Origin: Clostridiaceae bacterium OM02-2AC
Lineage (GTDB): Bacteria; Bacillota_I; Bacilli_A; Erysipelotrichales; Erysipelotrichaceae
Assembly: GCA_003481775.1 (NCBI GenBank)
Contig: QULU01000039.1
Span: forward strand, 1 to 42,974
DNA: 42,974 bases
Direction: 5' to 3'
Numbering within the stretch: the first letter of the stretch is position 1; the number at the start of each line of letters is the position of its first letter. A model generated the notes under the pieces. That model searched no databases, was not told where the DNA came from, and saw only the letters and a list, made by a program, of their open reading frames with translations. Both the position numbers and the translations under genes were made by a program. Below, piece after piece: positions 1 to 7,589 of this stretch.

Positions 1-58
1 CGTAAATTTCTTCAATGATCCTGCTTCTCAGCATTTCAGAGTCCGCACTCCTGACAGT

Positions 59-92
59 AAAAAAAGCCATATCTATAACAGCACATGGCTTT
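59..92 (-). terminator. intrinsic terminator, distal to rnc
   Basis: On the minus strand AAAGCCAT (92-85) pairs with ATGGCTTT (70-63), with a 14-base loop, and is followed by a run of T (A's at 59-64 on the plus strand). It lies about 70 bases beyond the terminator that directly follows rnc, so it is a second, back-up terminator or ends a transcript that reads through the first. Nothing else recognisable is present in bases 1-58. Confidence 0.65.
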
Positions 93-160
93 CGTTTATA
101 CTGACGAAAAGTGTCTCTTTGCGTTTCTGATTTTATTTGAACTGCAGACATAGAGTCCTG

Positions 161-215
161 GAAAAAGAGCCTGTTTAAAATGACGCTTACAGATAGCAAG
201 ATGAAATAGGCTCTT
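161..215 (-). terminator. intrinsic terminator of recG-rnc
   Basis: On the minus strand AAGAGCCT (215-208) pairs with AGGCTCTT (172-165) over a long loop, followed by further T's. It starts 6 bases after the rnc stop codon, as expected for the end of the unit. Confidence 0.7.
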
Positions 216-220
216 ACCTG

Positions 221-904
221 CTATTTCACCATTTTTTCAAAGGCATCCTTGGCCGCCATCTGTTCCGCCCGCTTCTTTGAGAAGCCCTTACCACGTCCCA
301 GATTGATATCGTCCAGCATGACGATAACCTCAAATTCCGGCTTGTTGCTCGGACCGGAAACATTTACGGTTTCATAATGCACGGTCTTGCGGGAATCCGA
401 CTGTATGTATTCCTGCAGCTTCGTCTTATAATCAATCACCTTTTCACTCTTCGGGCGACTGATGGCAGGCGTAACGACCGCAGATAAAATGATGTTGATT
501 GCCTCCATCCCCTGATCCAGGAACACTGCACCAAGCAGTGCCTCAAACATATCCGCCAGAATGGAATCCCGCTGTCTTCCGCCTGTCTTTTCCTCACCAA
601 CGCCAAGCATCAGATATTTCCCAAGACCCAGCTGCCGGTTGTATTCCGCCAGTGCCTCCTCGCAGACAAGCTGTGCACGAAGTGTCGTCATCTGCCCTTC
701 GCTCAGCTCCGGCTCCAGCAGAAACAGCTTCTTTGTTGTCCACAGCTGCAATACAGCATCCCCCATAAACTCCAGACGCTCATTATCATGTGCATAGGAC
801 TTATGCTCATTCACATAGGAAGAATGCACAAGTGCCTGTGTAATCAGCTTCTTATCGGAATACGCGATATTGCGCTCCTTTAACCATTCAAATATTGTAT
901 CCAT
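221..904 (-). CDS. rnc: Ribonuclease III
   Basis: Double-strand-specific endoribonuclease that processes rRNA precursors and structured mRNAs. The family signature NERLEFMGDAVL is at residues 41-52, with the catalytic acidic residues E45 and D49. The second acidic pair is in ADMFEALLGA (D118, E121). Residues about 157-225 form the double-stranded RNA-binding domain, ending in the usual KKRAEQMAAKDAFEKM helix. The length of 227 residues is normal for the family. It is the last gene of a minus-strand run after recG, with 39 bases between them. In Bacillus the order is also recG ... rnc, but there the fatty-acid genes fapR-plsX-fabD-fabG-acpP lie between; they are absent here. Confidence 0.97.
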   Translation of the reverse strand: MDTIFEWLKERNIAYSDKKLITQALVHSSYVNEHKSYAHDNERLEFMGDAVLQLWTTKKLFLLEPELSEGQMTTLRAQLVCEEALAEYNRQLGLGKYLMLGVGEEKTGGRQRDSILADMFEALLGAVFLDQGMEAINIILSAVVTPAISRPKSEKVIDYKTKLQEYIQSDSRKTVHYETVNVSGPSNKPEFEVIVMLDDINLGRGKGFSKKRAEQMAAKDAFEKMVK

Positions 905-943
905 TACGTAGTATCTCCTCTTATTTTCCTGTATATTATACCA

Positions 944-2953
944 CTAATCGAGGTATGTCGCACTCCCAACTGTATGCTCGACATACATTTTTATCTCTTC
1001 ATAGCCGATTGTATCCAGATGAGCAAGAATTTCCGCAGCATCTGCACGCGCAACCTCCAGAATATTGGCATCCTGAATCACATCGCCCAGAATAAAGCCC
1101 GGAACACCACTTTGTCTGGTTCCCAGAATATCGCCGGGGCCTCTGAGCTGCAGGTCCGCACGGGCTATCGCAAAGCCGTCTCTTGTCTGTTCACAGATTT
1201 TTAAGCGCTGCAGGGAATCCGGATCCTTTGTACTGCTTAACAAATAACAATACCCGGGACGCGTTCCTCTTCCGACTCTGCCGCGCAGCTGATGTATCTG
1301 TGAGAGTCCGAAGCGGTGTGCATCGTAAATCACCATGATATTGGCATCCTTTACATCCACACCAACCTCAATCACCGTTGTGGAAACCAGAATATCGACT
1401 TCCTTGCGCAGGAAGCGCTCCATGACATCATCCTTCTCCTGTGTATTCATTTTTCCATGCAGCAGGGCAATGCGATACCGCCGTCCCAAAGATGCGCACA
1501 TCCCCTCATAGATATCCGTCACATTGCGCATATCCATATCCTCATTTTTCTCAATCGCTGGGCAGACCACATAGCACTGATCTCCCTCGTCTATTTTTTC
1601 CAGCACGGTTTCCAGAATTGGGCTCATCGAGCGGCTGGAAATCAGCTTTGTCGTTACCGCAGAGCGTCCCTTGGGCAGCTCCTGAATCGTAGACACATCC
1701 ATATCGCCATATAGAGAAATCGCCAGTGTACGGGGAATCGGCGTCGCACTCATCAACAGAAAATCAACCTTCTCTCCCTTTTCCAGCATTCTCTTTCGCT
1801 GGGCAACACCGAAACGGTGCTGCTCATCCGCTACCACCATGCCCAAATCGTAGTATTCCACATCATCCTGAAACAGTGCGTGCGTACCAACGAGAATATC
1901 GATTTCATTATGCTTCAATCGCTCCAGCACCGCCCGCTTCTGTACCGGCTTCAGACTGGAATACAGTACGTCAACGGTGATATCAAAGTCCGCAAACAAT
2001 CGCTGCAGATTTGCGAGATGCTGCTTGGCAAGAATTTCCGTGGGTGCCATGAAGACCGCCTGCTTATGTGCTAAAACACAGGCATATAATCCAAAGGCCG
2101 CCACCATCGTCTTTCCACAGCCGACATCCCCCTGTACCATGCGATACATCACCTTGTCACTGGATAGATCCTGTAAGATCTCCTCAATGACCTTGTTCTG
2201 GTCATCGGTCAGGTTAAAGCTCAGGGCATGCTTTAAATCCATGACGTCCTCCATCGAAAACTGTTTGGCACTCCCTTGGACCATTTCTGTATCCCTTGCC
2301 TTTAATGCCTGCATACTTAGCTGGAATTTCAGAAATTCCTCATATTTCAAATGACGTAAACTCTGCTTCACCGCCTCCATACTGGCTGGGTGATGAATGA
2401 AATACAAAGCCTGCCTTCTGGGGATCAGACGATACTTCTCCAGATACGGCTTTGGAATCACATCTGGAATCTGATCCTGCAAAGCCTGCCATGCCTTATC
2501 GATATAGCGAACAAGCTCCTTCTGGGTAATGCCCTCGCGAACATTATATACCGGATGAATCCCCAGCTGTGCCCGCATCGGCTTAAAATTATACTGCAGC
2601 GCAGTGATCCGGCTACCGCCATCATATTTTCCGATAATGGTAATCATTTTCCCTATGGTAAAGGCCGATACCCAGGGACGGTTAAACAGAGAAACATCAA
2701 ATTCCTCATCCTCCAGCATTACCTTAAAGCGGGTAACACTCTGTTTTCCCTTGAAGCGGATCACCCTTGCCCGGTTTACAATAACAGCTTCAAGGATAAT
2801 CCTGTCTTCCTTTTCCCATGTATCCCGGGGCTTTGCCTCCAGATTTTCATACCGAAACGGATAACAGGTTAAAAGATCCTCTGCCTGCATAATCTGCATA
2901 CTATGAAGAACCTCTGCCTTTTTTTCTGATATACGCAATGCTTTTAATTCCAT
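944..2953 (-). CDS. recG: ATP-dependent DNA helicase RecG
   Basis: Branch-migrating helicase that remodels stalled forks and Holliday junctions. Visible elements are an N-terminal wedge/OB-fold region, Walker A GDVGCGKT, the DEQH box (ADEQHRFGV), the motif MSATPIPRTLA, and the C-terminal RecG features GRVGRG and LRGPGDILGTRQSG. The frame is open to 3196, but the first 81 residues of that reading look non-coding and overlap the upstream gene. The ATG at 2953 (MELKALRIS), preceded by a weak GGATG-type ribosome site, gives 669 residues, the usual RecG size. It lies 127 bases downstream of the Ham1-like gene and just before rnc. Confidence 0.95.
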   Translation of the reverse strand: MELKALRISEKKAEVLHSMQIMQAEDLLTCYPFRYENLEAKPRDTWEKEDRIILEAVIVNRARVIRFKGKQSVTRFKVMLEDEEFDVSLFNRPWVSAFTIGKMITIIGKYDGGSRITALQYNFKPMRAQLGIHPVYNVREGITQKELVRYIDKAWQALQDQIPDVIPKPYLEKYRLIPRRQALYFIHHPASMEAVKQSLRHLKYEEFLKFQLSMQALKARDTEMVQGSAKQFSMEDVMDLKHALSFNLTDDQNKVIEEILQDLSSDKVMYRMVQGDVGCGKTMVAAFGLYACVLAHKQAVFMAPTEILAKQHLANLQRLFADFDITVDVLYSSLKPVQKRAVLERLKHNEIDILVGTHALFQDDVEYYDLGMVVADEQHRFGVAQRKRMLEKGEKVDFLLMSATPIPRTLAISLYGDMDVSTIQELPKGRSAVTTKLISSRSMSPILETVLEKIDEGDQCYVVCPAIEKNEDMDMRNVTDIYEGMCASLGRRYRIALLHGKMNTQEKDDVMERFLRKEVDILVSTTVIEVGVDVKDANIMVIYDAHRFGLSQIHQLRGRVGRGTRPGYCYLLSSTKDPDSLQRLKICEQTRDGFAIARADLQLRGPGDILGTRQSGVPGFILGDVIQDANILEVARADAAEILAHLDTIGYEEIKMYVEHTVGSATYLD

Positions 2954-3080
2954 GTCCACGCATCCTTTTTCGAGTGTTATTATATCATGAATCTGGTATT
3001 CTTTATAACCGGAAAGCAAAAAGGATGAACAATTTCCTTTTTCTGATGTGATAAACAGCCTTCCCTTGGGAAAACAGGTG

Positions 3081-3731
3081 TTAGGATGTCTCTTCCAGAT
3101 GGAATGCCCTACGATAAAATACCAGCATATTTCTATACGAGGAAAGTCGTTTTTCATCCTCCCCTGCAGTTGCATACTCTGCATCCGCCATATCATGAAA
3201 ATACTTCATCGTTTTTGCATCGATAGAAATAGAATCAAGCGGCCATCCCGGTGTACGCTGTTCATGCGGCGTGTCGCAGAGATAAAAGGCGAAGTCTCTT
3301 GCCGTTTCCATATCCTCCATATACGTATAAATGTGCTGTTCATCGTACACAACGCAAACCCCGTTACGGTAGGCGGAAAGCAGGCGTCCCCCGAAGTCTG
3401 CGGCTATTCCGCAATAATAGCTGATCATTTCCTCATCGTTTAATTCTCTCCCCTGTACACGACGAACGTATGTTTTCGGCTGCAGCGGGTCATCCTCTTT
3501 CAAATCGAGGAAATACAGACCACTGTCGAAAGCAACGGTCGGTATACGGGCAGAGCGATAATAGGCAAGTGCCTTGATCTTTGCATTTTCAATCGGTGTC
3601 GCACCATCCTCTTCAATCCTTACATGAAGCTGTAAATCCTGTGGTGTCACAAGATGCACGTCATATGCCTGCAGATAACGCTGTACAGATTGTACCTTGT
3701 TTCTGTTGGTTGTTCCTACAAGTATATTCAT
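3081..3731 (-). CDS. Ham1/RdgB-like non-canonical purine NTP pyrophosphatase
   Basis: Predicted to hydrolyse (d)ITP/XTP-type nucleotides to monophosphates and so clean the nucleotide pool. The N-terminal GTTNRNKVQSVQ matches the (T/S)xNxxK phosphate-binding motif of the family. GATPIENAKIKALAYY holds the conserved ENAxxKA helix, and FDSGLYF corresponds to the (A)DDSGL motif. At 216 residues it is slightly longer than RdgB (about 200), and the first Asp of DDSGL is replaced by Phe. It starts 6 bases after the broken SEC-C gene, so it is probably co-transcribed with the radical SAM gene. The family is clear; the substrate is inferred. Confidence 0.8.
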   Translation of the reverse strand: MNILVGTTNRNKVQSVQRYLQAYDVHLVTPQDLQLHVRIEEDGATPIENAKIKALAYYRSARIPTVAFDSGLYFLDLKEDDPLQPKTYVRRVQGRELNDEEMISYYCGIAADFGGRLLSAYRNGVCVVYDEQHIYTYMEDMETARDFAFYLCDTPHEQRTPGWPLDSISIDAKTMKYFHDMADAEYATAGEDEKRLSSYRNMLVFYRRAFHLEETS

Positions 3732-3736
3732 ACACC

Positions 3737-4708
3737 CTATGCCTCTGTTTTATCCGGTATTTTTTTACAGCACGCCTTGAATTTCTTCCCGCTACCGCAG
3801 GGACACGGTTGATTGGGCTTTGCGTCCGTATAGGCGCGGATATCCAGTGGCAGCTGTATTTTATTTCCCTGGGTACCCGTCAAATTTTGTTTATATATAT
3901 TCTTCTTCCCATATTGCTTTTTCCATTGCACATAGGCACTGTCATCACCGGTTTGTTCTGCGATATCCCGTGCAATATCCAAAAACATCTCCTGAAAAAA
4001 GCTATCCAGCAGCTGTAGCCCACGTTTGATCATATCATAGCAGGCATCATAGTCCTTGCGCATCCACGTTTGAGAAAGCCATCCATATAAGATGTTGGCA
4101 TCTTCAGAATAGTGTTTTATTAAACGATTATAACAGGCATCACAGGCTTCCTGTTCCTCACGCATTTCCTAAATATCCGCATAGGCGCGTTCATAATTTC
4201 CTTTCGTTATTGAATCCAGATCCACATTTCTCAAAATATCCACAAGCAGGGCCTGTGACCATGGATAGGAACTTGCATTCATCAAATGCAGATCCAATTC
4301 ACTCAGCAGATTTTCAATCTCATGATAGTTTCTATCTGTAGTTGTAAGCTTGCGGATATTCCGTGTTCTCTTTTTCTTTACAAGCCTTCTAAGATTCATA
4401 ACAAATTCTGTAATCAACGGAAGCGCTTCTTCTTCGGTGTTTGTAGACGCCAGCTCCTCTATGGTTTCCATTACTCAGGAAAGGGGGATGTCCTTTTCCT
4501 CATGTGCTACATCTTTAACAATGTTCATCATAATGAATTCCACAAACGAAGAATTGGTCAAAAGCTCTCATTCCGGAAGCTGTTTATCCGCTTCCAGCAG
4601 CTCCTTCATTATGCAAGCTTCTGCAGCCTTCATCGCAATACCCGACTCGCTCAATTCCGTGACATACTGTTGAAAAAATGAGAATTCTCTAATACTTTCT
4701 TCTTTCAT
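3737..4708 (-). pseudogene. SEC-C motif protein gene with three in-frame stops
   Basis: One continuous frame of 324 codons runs from the ATG at 4708 to the stop at 3737 and is interrupted by TGA (4570-4568), TGA (4477-4475) and TAG (4171-4169). The distances 4708-4471 and 4471-4165 are multiples of three, so no frameshift separates the pieces. The sequence between the stops is protein-like (for example SSFVEFIMMNIVKDVAHEEK). The start overlaps the stop of the radical SAM gene as ATGA, typical of translational coupling. The C-terminus carries CPCGSGKKFKACC, the zinc-binding SEC-C motif; the rest is helical and unassigned. The internal ATGs at 4471 and 4165 lack well-spaced ribosome sites. It is most simply a pseudogene made by point mutations. 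Confidence 0.85.
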
Positions 4709-5568
4709 ACACTTTTTTCTACTCTCTTTTTTTCTGTGAAGCGCAGCCGGTAGCTGCAATGCTTACACAGCTCCTCCACGACTTTATGCTGTGCAAAGCC
4801 CGCTTTCATCTGTATAACGCGCTCACTGCAAAGTATAGAGGAAAACGACTGTGTAAATATATTTCCCAGTGCTGTATCTCCTTTGGAATCCAGACAGCAG
4901 GGTACAACAGTTCCATCACTCAGAATCGCACACATCTGCATCATCCCAAGACATCGCCCGTAATCGGATACATACGGATGCTGCAAGGACGGCCATTGAA
5001 ACACCGATTCCATATTTAGATGCAGATGGTCTCCCACATCCAGACGCATACGCTTTTCAAATTCCTGCGGATGCGGTATGTGATAATGCTGTGCCAGCTG
5101 CTGAAGAAGCCTTGTGCTTTCATCGGACAGCCTGCCATTTTGTACACTCCACAAGCGATAGCTGATATGTACACCACGCTGGGCAAGCTCCTCACACACA
5201 GAGAAGACATGCTTCAGATATTGCGGCTGTTCATGCTCGGGAAAGCTATGCAAAGATACATTGACCTGCCGCAGTCTGCTGTTCATGAGAACATCCCGGC
5301 ATGTTTTCAGCAGGGTGCCGTTCGTTGTCAGATTTACCTGCATTCCCTGCTCATCACAAATCTGTAAAAACGCCCCCAGATCCGGATGGGAAAGTGGTTC
5401 TCCCAGCACATGAAGATACACGTGCTTGGTATATGGCTTGATTTCTCTGATGACATGTGAAAATTCCGCAACTGACATCCTGCGGGGCTTTCTTTGATTT
5501 TGTATGCAGAAGCTGCAGGACAGATTGCATGTATTCGTTATTTCCACATAAATTCGTTTAAACTGCAT
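4705..5568 (-). CDS. Radical SAM/SPASM domain protein
   Basis: Radical S-adenosylmethionine enzyme of unknown substrate. Residues 14-21 contain CNLSCSFC (CX3CX2C), the [4Fe-4S] cluster motif that binds SAM. HVLGEPLSHPDL matches the GGEPLLHPD-type motif of the barrel. The C-terminal part has cysteines arranged as in SPASM domains (CAILSDGTVVPCC, then ELCKHCSYRLRF), which hold auxiliary clusters. The 287-residue length is short but complete for this class. The gene starts 11 bases after the Lys-rich gene, with AAAGGAG upstream, and its stop overlaps the start of the SEC-C pseudogene. SPASM proteins often modify peptides or mature enzymes, but no precursor peptide is visible nearby, so the role is open. 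Confidence 0.85.
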   Translation of the reverse strand: MQFKRIYVEITNTCNLSCSFCIQNQRKPRRMSVAEFSHVIREIKPYTKHVYLHVLGEPLSHPDLGAFLQICDEQGMQVNLTTNGTLLKTCRDVLMNSRLRQVNVSLHSFPEHEQPQYLKHVFSVCEELAQRGVHISYRLWSVQNGRLSDESTRLLQQLAQHYHIPHPQEFEKRMRLDVGDHLHLNMESVFQWPSLQHPYVSDYGRCLGMMQMCAILSDGTVVPCCLDSKGDTALGNIFTQSFSSILCSERVIQMKAGFAQHKVVEELCKHCSYRLRFTEKKRVEKSV

Positions 5569-5579
5569 TCTCTTCTCCT

Positions 5580-5999
5580 TTAAAAAAATTCTTCCCTGAT
5601 AATCTCAGATTCCTCCAGTGTATCGATCTGCCCCGTCTCTATGAAACGCAAACAGACATCCGCTTTATATGCCTGGTATTCCCTCTCCTGCAATAACCGT
5701 TGCTTTCGCTCTTTCTTTAGCATTCTCTTCCTTTTGTTGCTTGCCTGAATTTCCTTCTTCTTTTTCCTTGCGTACGCAATCTGTTGCCGGGTTATTTCAA
5801 TATGGTACTCATTCAGTGTCTTCAGCGCCATGCTTTCATTCATGGAATATGCTTTCATGAAGCGAAACAGCAGCTCCTCGTTTGCCGTGTCTTTGCAAAA
5901 TTTTCGTATTTCCCGTTCCTTTCGCAACTGCCGTTTTCTTCTCATCTTCTCTTTTTTTGCTTCCTTTGGTGTCAAAGCCTTTTTTATTTCCTCGTCCAT
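5580..5999 (-). CDS. Hypothetical Lys/Arg/Glu-rich coiled-coil protein
   Basis: A 139-residue protein I do not recognise. Residues about 10-35 and 80-110 are very basic and rich in K, R and E (KEAKKEKMRRKRQLRKEREI), suggesting long charged helices. Between them is a less charged stretch (ELLFRFMKAYSMNESMALKTLNEYHIEITRQQIAYARK) that could be a small helical domain. The C-terminus is acidic (DTLEESEIIREEFF). No signal peptide or membrane segment is seen. It begins the minus-strand run that continues with the radical SAM gene 11 bases downstream. The basic character would fit nucleic-acid or ribosome contact, but that is a guess. Confidence 0.65.
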   Translation of the reverse strand: MDEEIKKALTPKEAKKEKMRRKRQLRKEREIRKFCKDTANEELLFRFMKAYSMNESMALKTLNEYHIEITRQQIAYARKKKKEIQASNKRKRMLKKERKQRLLQEREYQAYKADVCLRFIETGQIDTLEESEIIREEFF

Positions 6000-6142
6000 A
6001 GCATAATTATAGCGTAATTCATGTTATATCTGTATCCTAAATAAGAATTTTTATTAGGTTTATGCATTGTATGAAAAAAAGATAAATCCCGTATGTTCAG
6101 GAATTCATCTTCTTTCATATACTGCTTGGTTGTTCTCAAGAA

Positions 6143-7477
6143 TTAAGACGCTTTTGGCAGAATCAGATTCAAGATGATACCGACAAGCGCAGATAATGCG
6201 GTTCCCGAAAGGGTCATGAAGCTTCCCACAGGAAGTATGGCACCGCCAAGACCGATGACGAGCATGGCAGAGGCGATAACCAGATTGCGCTGCTTTCCAA
6301 AATCAATTTTATTATCGACAAGGACACGCAGGCCGTTGCTGGCAATGACCCCGTATAAAAGAATACTCATACCACCCAATACGCAGGCAGGGATCGTTGA
6401 GATAAAGGCGGAAATCTTACCAACGCAGGACAGCAGAATCGCGATACAGGCAGCCCCGCCTGTCACATAAACACTGCTTATTTTTGTCATACCGATCACA
6501 CCGGTATTCTCTCCGTAGGTCGTATTCGCCGGACCTCCAAGGAAGGCAGAAACCGCGGTTGCGATTCCATCCCCCATCAGTGTACGCTCCAAGCCCGGGT
6601 CCTTTAGGAAATTGCGTCCACAGATTTTCCCAAGTACCGTATGATCTCCGATATGCTCAGAAATCGTAACCAGTGCAACCGGCAGAATCGCAAGCGTTTC
6701 CGGACCAAAATACAAGTTATAGGTGCGGAAATTTCCAACTTTAAAGGGCAGGATAAAATCAGGAAAGGACAGCCATTTGGCATCCACGACCGCCTGAAAA
6801 TCAACCAGTCCCAGACATAGGGATAACACGTAGCCACCGAGAATGGCAATCAGAAACGGGATTATTTTGAAAAACCCCTTCGCCTTTGTGGAAATCAAGG
6901 CCGCAATCAAAAAGGTGACGATTGCGACGATCATGGCACGGGGATCCCCATCCTTTATGAATTGGGCATTACCGACAGCATTCGCCGCAAGCCCCAATCC
7001 GATTACCGCGATCATTGGGCCGATAACGATTGGCGGCAGCAGCTTATCGATCCATTCCTTTCCGATAACGCGTACGATCAATGCAACGACTACATAGATC
7101 ACACCAACCAGCATCAGCCCGGTCTGTGCAGCATCCACGCTGCCACCCATCGCCTTGATTGCGATTACCACTGCGCTGATATAGGCGAAGGAGCTTCCCA
7201 GATATACCGGAACCTTGCGCTTAGTCACAAACGTATAAATCAGCGTTCCCACACCGCTTGCAAAAAGTGCTACCGAAACAGGCAAGCCTGTCAGCGTCGG
7301 TACCAGGATTGTTGCCCCAAACATTGCAAATACGTGCTGAAAGCTCAGAAACAGCCATTGCAGCAGCGGTGGACGATCCCCGACATCCAGAATCATATCT
7401 GTTTGCTTTGTATCCGAGCATTCCTCTTCGTCCAGAATGAGAGAAATGTCCTCGACATGTTCTTCAAAATGCTTCAT
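6143..7477 (-). CDS. uraA: Uracil permease (NCS2/UraA family)
   Basis: Membrane symporter that imports uracil, belonging to the nucleobase-cation symporter 2 family. The protein has about 14 hydrophobic segments, the N-terminal QHVFAMFGATILVP signature, and GGPANTTYGENTGVIGMTK, which is characteristic of UraA/PyrP. HIGDHTVLGK carries the conserved segment around TM8. The frame opens at 7519, but the ATG at 7477 (MKHFEEH) is preceded by AAAAGGAG at good spacing, giving 444 residues. An acidic N-terminal tail of about 35 residues precedes the first membrane helix. It stands alone behind a leader with a terminator-like hairpin, which suggests regulation by attenuation. A xanthine substrate is less likely given the motif. 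Confidence 0.9.
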   Translation of the reverse strand: MKHFEEHVEDISLILDEEECSDTKQTDMILDVGDRPPLLQWLFLSFQHVFAMFGATILVPTLTGLPVSVALFASGVGTLIYTFVTKRKVPVYLGSSFAYISAVVIAIKAMGGSVDAAQTGLMLVGVIYVVVALIVRVIGKEWIDKLLPPIVIGPMIAVIGLGLAANAVGNAQFIKDGDPRAMIVAIVTFLIAALISTKAKGFFKIIPFLIAILGGYVLSLCLGLVDFQAVVDAKWLSFPDFILPFKVGNFRTYNLYFGPETLAILPVALVTISEHIGDHTVLGKICGRNFLKDPGLERTLMGDGIATAVSAFLGGPANTTYGENTGVIGMTKISSVYVTGGAACIAILLSCVGKISAFISTIPACVLGGMSILLYGVIASNGLRVLVDNKIDFGKQRNLVIASAMLVIGLGGAILPVGSFMTLSGTALSALVGIILNLILPKAS

Positions 7478-7505
7478 ACATCTACTCCTTTTCAAAAAGA
7501 CCATA

Positions 7506-7545
7506 GAAAAAGCAGGCACACAGGACCAGAGTCATATGTACCTGC
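7506..7545 (-). terminator. terminator/attenuator hairpin before uraA
   Basis: On the minus strand GCAGGTACA (7545-7537) pairs over 9 bp, with one G-U, to TGTGCCTGC (7520-7512), followed by TTTTT (7511-7507). It ends only about 30 bases before the uraA start, leaving no room for a promoter in between. It can serve as the Ca2+-ATPase terminator (its stop is 45 bases upstream). If uraA is transcribed from the extended -10 site at 7563-7571, it acts as an attenuator in the uraA leader. Alternative pairings such as GACCA with TGGTC would enclose its left arm. Confidence 0.65.
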
Positions 7546-7562
7546 CAATGGTCAACAGGAGT

Positions 7563-7571
7563 AGTATACCA
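7563..7571 (-). promoter_or_regulatory. candidate extended -10 promoter of uraA
   Basis: On the minus strand the sequence TGGTATACT matches the extended -10 consensus TGnTATAAT with one mismatch. No convincing -35 hexamer is present at 16-18 bases, as is common for extended -10 promoters. Transcription would start around 7555, just upstream of the 7545-7506 hairpin. Confidence 0.4.
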
Positions 7572-7589
7572 TATTTCGGGGCAAACATG

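Noticed and set aside
944..3196. RecG starting at 3196
   Set aside because: The extra 81 residues are unlike RecG and overlap the Ham1-like gene; the ATG at 2953 gives the family length.
4169..4471. Treating the three SEC-C fragments as separate genes
   Set aside because: They are in one frame, share the coupling to their neighbours, and the internal starts lack well-placed ribosome sites.
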